From: VRUE01 sp044867645
Lineage (GTDB): Bacteria > Actinomycetota > Thermoleophilia > Solirubrobacterales > 70-9
Direction of reading: 5' to 3'
DNA: 45,516 nt
Assembly (NCBI GenBank): GCA_044867645.1
Contig: JBIOVI010000040.1
Coordinates: 1 to 45,516 of the forward strand
The notes beneath the pieces are model-generated. The model was not told where the DNA came from. It saw nothing but the letters and a program-made list of their open reading frames with translations, and did no database searches. Made by a program: the position numbers and the translations under genes. Of the stretch, positions 1-9,111 are shown piece after piece (positions within the stretch are counted from its first letter, which is position 1; every line of letters begins with the position of its first letter).

Positions 1-44
1 CCGCCGGAGGCCCACCGCCGACGACAGGACCCGCGGGCCAGGTG

Positions 45-3000
45 CTAAGTCCCGACCGTCTCCTCGACCGTCTCCTCGACCGGCTCGCGCTCAGGCGGCA
101 CCACGCCGCCCCGCTCGGTGCCGGCGATCAGCTCGTCGGGAGCCTTCTGCTCGGGGATGAAGCCGGACTTCATGCCGAAGTAGACAGCCTGGGGATGGTG
201 AGCGACGATCGCCACCGTCGACTGCTCGGGCATCGCCGCGTAGCCGTCTGAAAGCGTCATGCCGATCTCCTCCAGGTCGAGCAGGCGCCAGACCTTCTCG
301 TGCTCGGACTGGTCGGGGCAGGCCGGGTAGCCCCAGGAGTAGCGGCGGCCTTGGTCGAGGTCGATGCCGAGGTCGCGCCGTACGCCGGCGTGCAACCACT
401 CGGCCAAGCCCTCGGCTGCCTGCACGCCGAGCCCGTGCGCGTAGAGCTGCTCGGCGAACTCGCCTTCGCGCTCCAGCCGCTCGATCAGCTCGGTCACCTC
501 GGGGCCGACCGTGACTCCCTGCAGCGCGACCAGATCCCGCTCGCCGGAGTCAAGCGGCCGGAAGAAGTCGGCGAGACAGATCCGGTCGTGCTTGGGCTGA
601 CGGGGGAAGACGAGTCGCTCGAGCTCGCGCTCGGGGTCCTCCGGATCGAAGACGATCAGCTCGTTGCCCTCGGCGTTGCAGGGGAAGTAGCCGAGCCGCG
701 CCCGTGGCTGGAGGTAATCCTGCTCACGCCACATCCGCTCCAACCGCGGCGCGAAACCCTCCTCCTCGTCGGTTCCCTCGATCAGCTCGCGCCAGGCCTC
801 GCCCTTGACGCCTTTGCCGCCCCAGTGCAGCTTGAAGAGCACGTGGCGGTCGAGGTACGGGAAGACCTCGCCGAGGTCGATCTCGACCTCGCGCACGCCC
901 CGGAAAGGGGGCTGGGGGATCGGGTTGTCGGTGCGGGCGACGGAGCGCACGCTCGCGTCGGTCGTGGGCGGTGCGTCGTCGACTACCGTCGGCTTCTCGC
1001 GCAGCTGCTGTGCCTCGGCGCGGATCCGCTCGACCAGCGCGTTGCGCGCCGCCTCATCGACCAGCGCGTCCATCGTGTCGAGGCCCTGGAAGGCGTCCTT
1101 GCAGTAGAAGACGCCGGGCTCGTAGACGTCGTCGGACTCCTTGCCGTGCGGGTAGAGCGTGCGGCGGCCGAAATCGCGGTTGATCGCTGCGCCGCCGATC
1201 AGCACCGGGAACTCCAGGCCGCGCTGGTGCAGCTCCTGCACGCAGATCGGCATCTGCTTCGAGGTAGAGACGAGCAGGGCGGAGAGGCCGATCGCGTCGG
1301 CCTCGTTCTCGACTGCGGCCTCGATGATCGTGTCGACCGGGACCTGCTTGCCGAGGTCGACGACGGTGTAGCCGTTGTTGGTGAGGATCGTGTTGACCAG
1401 CGACTTGCCGATGTCGTGGACGTCGCCGAACACGGTCGCGATCACGACCTTGCCCTTGGTGTGTCCCTCGATCCGGTCGAGGTAGTTCTCGAGCTGGGCG
1501 ACGGCGCGCTTCATCACTTCGGCCGATTGCAGGACGAAGGGCAGGATCAGTTCGCCGGCGCCGAATTTGTCGCCGACCTCCTTCATCGCCGGCAGCAGTA
1601 CCTCGTTGAGGGTGGGGACGGCGCCGATCTTCTCGACCGAGCGGTCGATCCAGTCCTCGACGCCGTCCTTCTTGCGGCGCAGGATGTGCCAGTGCAGGGC
1701 CTCCTCGGGCTCCATGCCCTCGGTCGGGTCGGCGGCCTCGCTCTCGGCCTCTTCGCCCTTCGACTCGAAGTGGGCGATGAAGCGCTCCAGCGCGTCCTCG
1801 CGGCGGTTGAAGACGAGGTCGTCGGTCAGCTCGCGCTCCTCGTCGGGAATCTCGCTGTAGGGCGTGATGTGGTTGGGGTTGACCATCGCCAGGTCGAGTC
1901 CCGCCTCGACGCAGTGGTGCAGGAAGACCGAGTTGAGGACCGCGCGCGGCCGCGGCGAGACGCCGAAGGAGACGTTGGAGACGCCGAGCGAGGTCTTGAC
2001 GCCGGGGATCTCCGCCTTGATCCGGCGGATGCCCTCGATCGTCTCCACCGCCGAGGGCTTCCACTCGTCGTCGCCGGTGGTCAGGGTGAAGGTGAGCGCG
2101 TCGAAGATCAGCGCCTCCGGATCGAGGCCGTGCTCCTCGCAGGCGAGGTCGCGGAGTCGCTTCGCGATCTCCACCTTGCGCTCCGCCGTCTTTGCCATCC
2201 CCACCTCGTCGATCGTCAGCGCGATCAGCGCCGCGCCGTGGGCTTTCGCCAGGGGCACGACGACGTCGGCCTTGTCACGGCCCGCCTCGAGGTTGATCGA
2301 GTTGACGATCGCCCGGCCGGGGATCTGCTCCAGGGCAGCTTTCAGCACCTCGGGTTCGGTCGAGTCGACCTGGATCGGCGCCGGCTGGGTCAGCGAGATC
2401 CGCTTCACCACCGCGCCCATCTGCTCGTCCTCGTCCTGGCGCTCGGTCAGCGCCACGCAGACGTCGAGCACGTGGGCGCCGCCTTCGACCTGGTCTTCGG
2501 CGACCTGGACCAAGCCGTCGTAGTCGTCGGCGAGCAGCAGCTCCTTGGCTTTGCGCGAGCCCTGCGAGTTGACCCGCTCGCCGACCAGGGTCGGGCGCGG
2601 CTCCTGGACGAGCGCGGTCGAGGTCATCATCGAGGAGACCTCGATCGGTCCCGCCGCGGGTCGCTCCCCGGGGGTGAGGCCGTCGACCCGCTCGCGGATC
2701 GCGGCGATGTGCTCCGGCGTCGTCCCGCAGCAGCCGCCGACGATGCCGACGCCGTAGCGCTCGACGAACTCGCCCAGCGTCGCCGCCAGCGGCTCGGGCT
2801 TTTCGGGGAAGATCGTCTCACCGTCGGGACCCTGCAGGGGTAGGCCCGCGTTCGGGATGCAGTGGACCGGCAGCGGGCTGGTCTCGCCCAGGTAGCGGAT
2901 CGCGTCGCGCATGTCCTCGGGCCCGGTCGAACAGTTGAGCCCGATCACGTCGACGTCGAGCGCACGCAGCGTCGTCAGCACCGCCCGGATGTCGGTGCCC

Positions 3001-3611
3001 AGCAGCATCTTGCCGCCGTTGGGCAGCAGCGAGACGCTGGTCTGGATCGGCAGCGTGCGGCCGGTCTCCGCGAACGCCTCGCGAGCGCCGAAGATCGCCG
3101 CCTTGACCTCGAGGATGTCCTGCGCGGTCTCGATGATGATCAGGTCGGCGCCGCCTTCGACCAGGCCTCGCGCCTGTTCGGCGAAGACCTCGACCAGGGT
3201 GGCGAAGGAGATGTCGCCGAGGGTCGGATCGGTCGACGCCGGCAGGAAGCCCGTCGGCCCGATCGAGCCCGCGACGAAGCGGTCCTCGCCGGCCGCCTTG
3301 CGGGCGATCTCAGCCGCCTTGGTGTTGATCTCGAGCGTGTGCTCGCCCAGGTCCCACTCTTCGAGCTTCAGCCGCGACCCCTGGAAGGTGTCGGTCTCGA
3401 CCACCTCGGCGCCGGCCTCCAGCATCGAGGCGTGGACGCCCTCGATCACGTCGGGACGATGGAGGACCAGCGCCTCGTGGCATTTGCCCTCGAGCCCGCC
3501 GTAGTCGGCCTGCGTCAGCTCGAATTGCTCCAGGGTCGCGCCCATGCCGCCGTCGAAGACGACGACGCGCTCCTTGGTCGCAGCTATGAAATCGCGCTCT
3601 GACACGGTCAA
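45..3611 (-). CDS. metH: Methionine synthase, cobalamin-dependent (MetH)
   Basis: Transfers a methyl group from methyltetrahydrofolate through cobalamin to homocysteine, giving methionine in the cytosol. At 1188 residues it is full length. The order is homocysteine-binding domain (about 1-320, with the zinc cysteines in LNCSTGPE and GGCCGTTPEH near 290), pterin-binding domain (about 335-600), cobalamin cap (about 650-740), B12 domain with D730-x-H732-x-x-G735, and the C-terminal reactivation domain with RYSWGYPACPD. All key motifs are intact. The start is uncertain: TTG at 3611 or GTG at 3605, neither with a good ribosome site. It is divergent from tatD across only 50 bp, so there is no room for a B12 or SAM riboswitch. 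Confidence 0.96.
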   Translation of the reverse strand: MTVSERDFIAATKERVVVFDGGMGATLEQFELTQADYGGLEGKCHEALVLHRPDVIEGVHASMLEAGAEVVETDTFQGSRLKLEEWDLGEHTLEINTKAAEIARKAAGEDRFVAGSIGPTGFLPASTDPTLGDISFATLVEVFAEQARGLVEGGADLIIIETAQDILEVKAAIFGAREAFAETGRTLPIQTSVSLLPNGGKMLLGTDIRAVLTTLRALDVDVIGLNCSTGPEDMRDAIRYLGETSPLPVHCIPNAGLPLQGPDGETIFPEKPEPLAATLGEFVERYGVGIVGGCCGTTPEHIAAIRERVDGLTPGERPAAGPIEVSSMMTSTALVQEPRPTLVGERVNSQGSRKAKELLLADDYDGLVQVAEDQVEGGAHVLDVCVALTERQDEDEQMGAVVKRISLTQPAPIQVDSTEPEVLKAALEQIPGRAIVNSINLEAGRDKADVVVPLAKAHGAALIALTIDEVGMAKTAERKVEIAKRLRDLACEEHGLDPEALIFDALTFTLTTGDDEWKPSAVETIEGIRRIKAEIPGVKTSLGVSNVSFGVSPRPRAVLNSVFLHHCVEAGLDLAMVNPNHITPYSEIPDEERELTDDLVFNRREDALERFIAHFESKGEEAESEAADPTEGMEPEEALHWHILRRKKDGVEDWIDRSVEKIGAVPTLNEVLLPAMKEVGDKFGAGELILPFVLQSAEVMKRAVAQLENYLDRIEGHTKGKVVIATVFGDVHDIGKSLVNTILTNNGYTVVDLGKQVPVDTIIEAAVENEADAIGLSALLVSTSKQMPICVQELHQRGLEFPVLIGGAAINRDFGRRTLYPHGKESDDVYEPGVFYCKDAFQGLDTMDALVDEAARNALVERIRAEAQQLREKPTVVDDAPPTTDASVRSVARTDNPIPQPPFRGVREVEIDLGEVFPYLDRHVLFKLHWGGKGVKGEAWRELIEGTDEEEGFAPRLERMWREQDYLQPRARLGYFPCNAEGNELIVFDPEDPERELERLVFPRQPKHDRICLADFFRPLDSGERDLVALQGVTVGPEVTELIERLEREGEFAEQLYAHGLGVQAAEGLAEWLHAGVRRDLGIDLDQGRRYSWGYPACPDQSEHEKVWRLLDLEEIGMTLSDGYAAMPEQSTVAIVAHHPQAVYFGMKSGFIPEQKAPDELIAGTERGGVVPPEREPVEETVEETVGT

Positions 3612-3661
3612 AAGAGGTTAGATGGTCGCTCGTGAGACACGGATAGGGTGGAATCCGAGCA

Positions 3662-4429
3662 ATGATCGATTCCCACACCCACCTCTTTCTCTGCGAGCGA
3701 CCGGAGGCCGACCTCGTCGCGAGCGCGGCGGAGGCCGGGGTCACCCGGATGCTCAACGTGGGTCTCGGTGGCGAGGAGAACGCGGCGGCGATCGCCGCCG
3801 CCGAGCGGCATGCGGAGGTGTTCGCCAGCGTCGGTTGTCACCCCACCGAGGCGACGGGCTTCGACGACGCGCGGGCCGAGGAGATCGCGCGGCTGGCCGC
3901 TCACGAGAAGGTGCGCGCGATTGGCGAGACCGGGATCGACTACTACCGCGATACCGCCAGCCCCGCCGATCAGCGCCGTGCCTTCGAGGCGCAGGTCGAG
4001 ATCGCCGTCGAGCTGCAGCTGCCGATCGTCATCCACGCGCGCGACAAAGACGGCGAGACGGCGGCGATCGACGAGATCTTCGACCTGCTCGACGCGAAGG
4101 CGGGCGAGAACCCCGTGATCCTGCACTGCTTCTCGGCGCCTTGGCGGGTCACCGACGCGGCGGAGCGGGGCTGGCACTGCTCCTTCGCCGGCCACACCAC
4201 CTATCCCGGCTCTGGCGAGCTGCGCGAGGCCGCCCCGAAGGTGCCGGACGAGCTGATCCTGGTTGAGACCGACGCGCCTTACCTGGCGCCGCAAACGGTG
4301 CGGGGCAAGCCGAACGAGCCCGCCTACGTGGTCGACACCGCTCGCGTCGTCGCCGAGGCGCGCGGCGTCTCCTACGAGCAGCTGGAGCGGACCGTCGAGG
4401 CGAACGCCCGCGCCCTCTTCGGCTGGTAG
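3662..4429 (+). CDS. tatD: TatD-family metal-dependent hydrolase/DNase
   Basis: Probable cytosolic TatD-type 3'-5' nuclease with a TIM-barrel amidohydrolase fold. Its 255 residues match the family length. Metal ligands are visible as H5 and H7 in DSHTHL, E89 in GETGIDYY, then histidines in IHARD and LHCFS and the aspartate in ETDAPYL. It heads a same-strand run with rsmA and ispE. Many actinobacteria have tatD, an rpf gene, rsmA and ispE in this order; rpf is absent here. The start is ATG at 3662, with HTH metal ligands within the first seven residues as is usual. The exact substrate of TatD proteins is not settled from sequence. Confidence 0.9.
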   Translation: MIDSHTHLFLCERPEADLVASAAEAGVTRMLNVGLGGEENAAAIAAAERHAEVFASVGCHPTEATGFDDARAEEIARLAAHEKVRAIGETGIDYYRDTASPADQRRAFEAQVEIAVELQLPIVIHARDKDGETAAIDEIFDLLDAKAGENPVILHCFSAPWRVTDAAERGWHCSFAGHTTYPGSGELREAAPKVPDELILVETDAPYLAPQTVRGKPNEPAYVVDTARVVAEARGVSYEQLERTVEANARALFGW

Positions 4430-4459
4430 GGGTCGGCCCGCGGCGATGGGAGTCCGCTA

Positions 4460-5224
4460 GTGGTCAGGCTCGGGCAGAACTTCCTCGCCGATCCCAACCT
4501 GCTCGACGCGATCGTCCGCGACGCCGAGCTGGCGTCTGGAGACGTGGTGTTGGAGGTGGGAGCGGGGGAGGGGGTGCTGACGGAGCGCCTCGCCGCCGCC
4601 GCGGAGCACGTCCATGCGGTCGAGCTCGACCGCGGCTTGGAGGCGACGCTGGCGCCGCTCGTTGAGCGCTCCGGCGTCGAGCTTCACTGGGGCGACGCGA
4701 TGAAGCTCGACCTCGCCGGACTCGATCCCGCGCCGACCGCGGTCGTCTCCAACCTCCCCTACTCGATCGCCACCCCGTTGATCCTGCGGACCGTCGAGGA
4801 GTTGCCCTCGGTGCGGCGCTGGACCGTGATGGTCCAGCGCGAGATAGCCGATCGCCTGCGCGCGGCACCCGGCAGCCGCACCTACGGGTCGCCGAGCGTG
4901 CTCGTGCAGCTGGCCTGCGAGGTGCGATTGCTGCGCACCGTGGACCCGGCTGTGTTCCGGCCCCGGCCGCGGGTCGAGTCGGCGATCCTCGCGATGCGGC
5001 GCAGCGGGGGCGCCGCCGACCCCGCCACCCGCGAGCTGGTCCGCGCCGCCTTCGCCCACCGCCGCAAGTCGCTGCCCCGCTCGCTGGAGCACGTCCGGCC
5101 CGGCTCGCTCGACGCCGCCCGCGCCGCGCTGCGTGAGCTGGGGCTTGCCGAGGACGCTCGTGCCGAGGCGCTCGGACCCGAAGATTTCGCCGCGCTGGCG
5201 GCGAGACTGCACTCCAGCGACTGA
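4460..5224 (+). CDS. rsmA: 16S rRNA (adenine-N6,N6)-dimethyltransferase RsmA/KsgA
   Basis: Dimethylates two adjacent adenosines in the 3' terminal hairpin of 16S rRNA during small-subunit assembly, using S-adenosylmethionine. The Rossmann motif I is EVGAGEG at 32-38 and the catalytic motif IV is NLPY at 98-101. The N-terminal LGQNFL signature follows the GTG start at 4460 almost directly, which fixes this start. Length is 254 residues, slightly short compared with about 270. It lies 30 bp after tatD and ends 11 bp before ispE, so co-transcription is likely. Loss of such a gene usually gives kasugamycin resistance. Confidence 0.95.
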   Translation: MVRLGQNFLADPNLLDAIVRDAELASGDVVLEVGAGEGVLTERLAAAAEHVHAVELDRGLEATLAPLVERSGVELHWGDAMKLDLAGLDPAPTAVVSNLPYSIATPLILRTVEELPSVRRWTVMVQREIADRLRAAPGSRTYGSPSVLVQLACEVRLLRTVDPAVFRPRPRVESAILAMRRSGGAADPATRELVRAAFAHRRKSLPRSLEHVRPGSLDAARAALRELGLAEDARAEALGPEDFAALAARLHSSD

Positions 5225-5235
5225 GTTCCTGCTCG

Positions 5236-6087
5236 ATGCGAATCCAAGCTCCCGCCAAGCTCAACCTCTGCCTCTTCCTCGGGCCGCGCCGAGCCGACGG
5301 CTTGCACTCGCTCTGCTCGCTGTTCGAGCCGCTGGCCCTGGCAGACGCAATCGAGGTATCCGCGGCGGAGCGCGACGAGGTCGTCTGCGCCGCGGTCGAG
5401 GGAGAGAACCTCGCCGCTCGGGCGCTCGCCGCGCTGCGCGAGCACGGCTGGGACCGCGCGCCGCTGCGGATCGAGATCGAGAAGCGGATTCCCGTCGCCG
5501 CCGGGCTCGGCGGCGGCAGCGCCGATGCGGCGGCGGTGCTGCGCCTGGCGCGCGACTCCGCTTCCGGGGCCGGCAGCGCGATTCCAGACCTCGCGGCGAT
5601 TGCCGCCATGCTGGGCGCCGACGTCCCGTCCCAGCTCGTCCCGGCGCTCTCGCTGGTGCGGGGTGCTGGGGAGGACGTCGAGAGATTGCCCGAGCCGGCG
5701 CCGCACGCTGTCGTGCTCTTGCCCGGAGGCGGCGGCCTGAGCACCGCGGCGGTCTTCGCCGAGGCCGACAGGCTCGGGCTCGGTCGTAGCGACGAGGAGC
5801 TGGACTCGCTCGCGACCGACCTGCGGAGGGAGGTGAGCGCCGGGACCTCGCCGCTCGACTACCGCGACCTGCTCGCCAACGATCTCGAGCCGGCGGCGCG
5901 CTCGCTGCGACCGGATATCGGCGAGGCGCTCGACGCCTTGCGCGAAGCCGGCGCCCCGCTCGCCCTGCTCACCGGCTCCGGGCCGACCGCTTTCGGACTT
6001 TTCCCCACCCTGGTGGGGGCAAGGTCGGCTGCGGCGCGCCTCGACCGCGACGACGCGATCGTCTGCGAAGCTGGCCGCGCCCCGTGA
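5236..6087 (+). CDS. ispE: 4-diphosphocytidyl-2-C-methyl-D-erythritol kinase (IspE)
   Basis: GHMP-family kinase that phosphorylates CDP-methylerythritol in the non-mevalonate isoprenoid pathway. The N-terminal APAKLNL segment, the ATP loop PVAAGLGGGSADAA from residue 86 and the C-terminal TGSGPTAFG loop are all present in 283 residues. Two usual motifs deviate: the family DGYHEL reads DGLHSL, and GADVPFFL reads GADVPSQL. The rest of the catalytic frame is intact, so I expect an active enzyme. The start is ATG at 5236, directly preceding MRIQAPAKLNL. Downstream the DedA-PAP2 gene begins after 13 bp. Confidence 0.93.
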   Translation: MRIQAPAKLNLCLFLGPRRADGLHSLCSLFEPLALADAIEVSAAERDEVVCAAVEGENLAARALAALREHGWDRAPLRIEIEKRIPVAAGLGGGSADAAAVLRLARDSASGAGSAIPDLAAIAAMLGADVPSQLVPALSLVRGAGEDVERLPEPAPHAVVLLPGGGGLSTAAVFAEADRLGLGRSDEELDSLATDLRREVSAGTSPLDYRDLLANDLEPAARSLRPDIGEALDALREAGAPLALLTGSGPTAFGLFPTLVGARSAAARLDRDDAIVCEAGRAP

Positions 6088-6100
6088 GGCTCCGCGTCCA

Positions 6101-7639
6101 GTGAAACTCCAGCTCCCAGAGGACCGTCGCCGCCGGCGCCTCGTGCTGGTCGGGATCGCCGCGGCGATCGCCGCCGGCTACTACCTGATCGGCCGCGTCA
6201 TCCCCCACGACGACCTCCAGCAGCTGTTGGAAGACATCTCCAACACGCTCGGCGCCTGGACCTACCTGCTTGTTGGCACCTTTGCCTTCGCCGAGACCGG
6301 CGCCTTCGTCGGCCTCGTCGTCCCGGGCGAGACCGTGATGCTGCTCGGCGGCGCGGTCGCCGGCCAAGGGGCGATAGACATCTACCTGCTGATCGCGATC
6401 GCCTGGTTCGCGGCTTGGGCGGGTGACACGACCAGCTTCTTCCTCGGCCGCCGGCTGGGCCGCGAGTTCGTGATGCGCCACGGCCCCCGCTTCGGGATCA
6501 GCCACGAGCGCTTCGAGAAAGTCGAGGACTACTTCTCCCGCCACGGCGGCAAGACGATCTTCATCGGCCGCTTCATCAGCCTCGTGCGCGCCTTCGCCCC
6601 CTTCATTGCCGGCAGCTCGGGGATGCGTTACCGCGCCTTCGTCCCCTACAGCGTCCTCGGCACCGGGCTCTGGGCCAGCGCCCACATCCTGATCGGCTAC
6701 TTCTTCTCGCGCAGCATCGACACCGCCGCCAAGTACGCGGGGCGTGGCGCCTTCCTGCTCGGCACCCTGATCGCAATCGCCGTCGGCTCGGTGTTCCTCT
6801 ACCGCCGCCTCCGGGTGCCCGAGAACCGACGTGCGGCCGTGCGCTGGATGGAGGAGCGCCGGGCGACCCGCTGGCTGGTCGTGTTGGGGCGGCGCTTCCG
6901 GCCGCAGCTGCGCTTTCTCTGGGACCGGGTCACCCCCGGCGGCACCTTCGGGCTCGAGTTCACCTCGCTGATGGCGGTGCTGGCCGTCGGCGCCTTCGTC
7001 CTCGTCGCCTACACCTCGATCGTCAGCGGCGACGCCGGTCCGACCCCCGGCGATCAGACCGCGATCGACATCGCCGAAAGCCTGCGCACCGGCTGGCTGG
7101 TCGACGTCGCCAAGGTCGTCACCGCGCTCGGCGGGGCCCTGGTCTACTCGCTGGCGGCGCTGTGCGCGGTGGCCCTCGCGGCCCGCCGCCGCTGGGCCGA
7201 GGTTGGCGTGCTGCTGGCGGGGCTGGCGATCGTCTTCGTCGGCGTGCACGAGTTGAAGGTCGCGGTCGACCGCCCCCGGCCCCCCGGCGGCCTCGTCGAT
7301 GCCGAGGGCTCGTCCTTCCCCAGCGCCCACGCCGCCTACTCGACCTTCTACGTCTGGCTCGCGGTGACGATCGTGATGCGACTTCGCGTCGGGATGGCAC
7401 GCGGCGCGGCCGTCGTCGTGGCCGGGATCGGCCTCACCGCTCTCGTCGGTCTTTCGCGCGTCTACCTCGGTGTCCACTACATGAGCGACGTCAACGCGGG
7501 CTGGGCTCTGGGCGCCGTCGCCTTCTCGCTCTGCGCTGCGATCGCCCTCGTCGTCTCCACCCTGCGGTCTTCGGACTTGCCCTTGCGCCAGAATGGAGCC
7601 AGTGCTGCTGCCGCTCGCCCTGCAGAAGATCGAAAATGA
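6101..7639 (+). CDS. DedA (VTT) domain fused to PAP2-type lipid phosphatase
   Basis: A 512-residue integral membrane protein with two known modules. Residues about 30-230 are a DedA/VTT domain, with the GRFISLVRAFAPFIAGSS core; DedA relatives act as flippases or proton-coupled lipid carriers. Residues about 290-500 are a PAP2 phosphatase with motif 1 KVAVDRPRP (from 386), motif 2 PSAHA (407-411) and motif 3 SRVYLGVHYMSDV. All PAP2 catalytic residues are there, so dephosphorylation of a lipid pyrophosphate such as undecaprenyl pyrophosphate is plausible. The start is GTG at 6101, 13 bp after ispE. Neighbouring isoprenoid synthesis (ispE) fits a polyprenyl-phosphate role, which is inference. 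Its 3' end overlaps the next gene by 47 bp. Confidence 0.9.
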   Translation: MKLQLPEDRRRRRLVLVGIAAAIAAGYYLIGRVIPHDDLQQLLEDISNTLGAWTYLLVGTFAFAETGAFVGLVVPGETVMLLGGAVAGQGAIDIYLLIAIAWFAAWAGDTTSFFLGRRLGREFVMRHGPRFGISHERFEKVEDYFSRHGGKTIFIGRFISLVRAFAPFIAGSSGMRYRAFVPYSVLGTGLWASAHILIGYFFSRSIDTAAKYAGRGAFLLGTLIAIAVGSVFLYRRLRVPENRRAAVRWMEERRATRWLVVLGRRFRPQLRFLWDRVTPGGTFGLEFTSLMAVLAVGAFVLVAYTSIVSGDAGPTPGDQTAIDIAESLRTGWLVDVAKVVTALGGALVYSLAALCAVALAARRRWAEVGVLLAGLAIVFVGVHELKVAVDRPRPPGGLVDAEGSSFPSAHAAYSTFYVWLAVTIVMRLRVGMARGAAVVVAGIGLTALVGLSRVYLGVHYMSDVNAGWALGAVAFSLCAAIALVVSTLRSSDLPLRQNGASAAAARPAEDRK

Positions 7640-7853
7640 GTACGTGCTCTTCGGCGCGGCCGGGCTGATCAGCTTGGTCGCCTTTATCGGGCTGATCCTT
7701 GTGCCCGCGGTCAGCTCCTACGGACGGCTCTGGGAGAAGGCGGTTGCGGGTGCGTTGTCGGTGATTGTCCTCGTCGCCCTGGTGCTGACCGGAGTCGTCG
7801 TCGGCCTCGCGTTCGTCTACTACTACAACGACATCGTCGAAATCCTCGGCTAG
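7593..7853 (+). CDS. Small two-helix membrane protein, unknown function
   Basis: This 86-residue protein has two hydrophobic segments, roughly 20-40 and 50-77, separated by a short polar stretch with YGRLWEK, and a short acidic C-terminus. I recognise no family or catalytic motif. The ATG at 7593 lies inside the preceding gene in another frame, giving a 47-bp overlap; a later in-frame start is possible. Reading-frame quality (hydrophobic periodicity, a stop 17 bp before the PucR gene) supports it as real. It could be an accessory subunit of the DedA-PAP2 protein, but only adjacency suggests this. Confidence 0.7.
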   Translation: MEPVLLPLALQKIENEYVLFGAAGLISLVAFIGLILVPAVSSYGRLWEKAVAGALSVIVLVALVLTGVVVGLAFVYYYNDIVEILG

Positions 7854-7870
7854 GCCGGGATAATGCGCCG

Positions 7871-9109
7871 ATGCCAGCTACCCCCAAAGGGCAAGAAGCC
7901 CCTGCAAATCGGGCCGAGGAGGGGACCCTCGACGCGCTTTCCGAGGCGGTCGAGTCGGGCGCCGGCCTGCCCGCCGTGGCGCGGGCGGCGGCCCGGGTGC
8001 TCGACGCCAGCGTCGCTCTGCTCGAGCGCTCGGGAGCGGTGCTCGCGGTGGCCGGAGCCTCGCCCGACCAGGAGGAAAAGCTGCTTGCCGGCGGGGAGCG
8101 GGTGACGAAAGTGGAGCTGCGCGTCGCCGACAGCGTCGTCGGTGAGCTGCGCTACCGGGCCAAGGCGGCCCCCGACCCGGCGATTGCCCGCATGGTGACG
8201 ACCCTGCTGGCGCTGGAGCTGGAGCGCTCCCGCGCCCCGGATTGGCAGAGCGAGGAAGTCGCCGGGACGTTCGTGGCCGCGGTGCTGGCCCGCGAGGTGA
8301 CCGACCGCGGCGACATCGTTGCCCGTGCCGCCGAGCTCGGCACCGACCTGGAGAAGGGCGCGGGAGCGATCGTCGTCCGCGCGGCCCCGCGCACCGCTCA
8401 GACCGGTGAGTGGCGGGAACGGGTGCTGACCCTGGCGATGCGGACGCTGCGCTCGCTCGCTCCCGGCGCGCTGGCGACAGCGGACGCGGGCGAGGTCACG
8501 ACGGAGATCGCGGTGATCGTCCCTGCCGAGAGCGAGGAGCGACTGCAACGAGCCGCGGCCGGGCTCGCCCGGGAGCTGGAGGACGCCCTGCCGAGCTTCC
8601 ATCTGACGATCGGCGCAAGTCGCCGCCTCAGCGATCCGGTCGACCTCTACCGGGCCGGCCACGAGGCGCGGCTGGCGGTCAACGTCGGCGAGGCCGAGGG
8701 CCGCCTCTTGCTGGCCTTCGAGGACACCGGCGCCTACCGGCTGCTGCTGCCGGCGATGAGCGAGGACCCTGGCGAGCTGGAGCGGTTCTTCGCCGAGACC
8801 GTCGAGCCGCTCGCCGCCTACGACGACCAGTACGAGACCGAGCTGGTGGCCACCGTCGAGGCCTACCTGGCGAACGACGGCAACGTCGCCGCCACCGCCA
8901 AACAGCTCTTCACCCACCGTCACACGATCCGCTACCGGCTGGAGCGGGTCCGCGAGCTGTGCGGCCACGACGTCTCCGCCACCGAGGGCCGCGAGAAGCT
9001 CGGCCTCGGCCTCAAGGCGATGCGGGTCCTGGGCATCGCCTCGCCCCGTGGGCCGGCGCTGGAACCCGGCGCGGAGGGCGGCAAGGTGCCGCGAAGCTCG
9101 GAGGAGTAA
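7871..9109 (+). CDS. PucR/CdaR-type transcriptional regulator
   Basis: A 412-residue cytosolic regulator. The C-terminus (about 335-395) is the PucR helix-turn-helix, visible as LANDGNVAATAKQLFTHRHT followed by IRYRLERVRELCG. The middle part (about 190-310) resembles the GGDEF-like central domain typical of CdaR proteins, with ASRRLSDPVDLYRAGHEARLA. The N-terminal 120 residues look like a small sensory domain, but its ligand cannot be read. It ends in a GGAGGAG ribosome site that serves the R2-like oxidase gene 2 bp downstream, so the pair is probably one transcript and the regulator may control that oxidase. Confidence 0.88.
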   Translation: MPATPKGQEAPANRAEEGTLDALSEAVESGAGLPAVARAAARVLDASVALLERSGAVLAVAGASPDQEEKLLAGGERVTKVELRVADSVVGELRYRAKAAPDPAIARMVTTLLALELERSRAPDWQSEEVAGTFVAAVLAREVTDRGDIVARAAELGTDLEKGAGAIVVRAAPRTAQTGEWRERVLTLAMRTLRSLAPGALATADAGEVTTEIAVIVPAESEERLQRAAAGLARELEDALPSFHLTIGASRRLSDPVDLYRAGHEARLAVNVGEAEGRLLLAFEDTGAYRLLLPAMSEDPGELERFFAETVEPLAAYDDQYETELVATVEAYLANDGNVAATAKQLFTHRHTIRYRLERVRELCGHDVSATEGREKLGLGLKAMRVLGIASPRGPALEPGAEGGKVPRSSEE

Positions 9110-9111
9110 CG

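Noticed and set aside
1..44. A gene end or terminator left of metH
   Set aside because: The 44 bases contain only short GC-rich self-complementarity, too little to call.
3612..3661. A cobalamin or SAM riboswitch before metH
   Set aside because: Only 50 bp separate metH from divergent tatD and no conserved core is visible.
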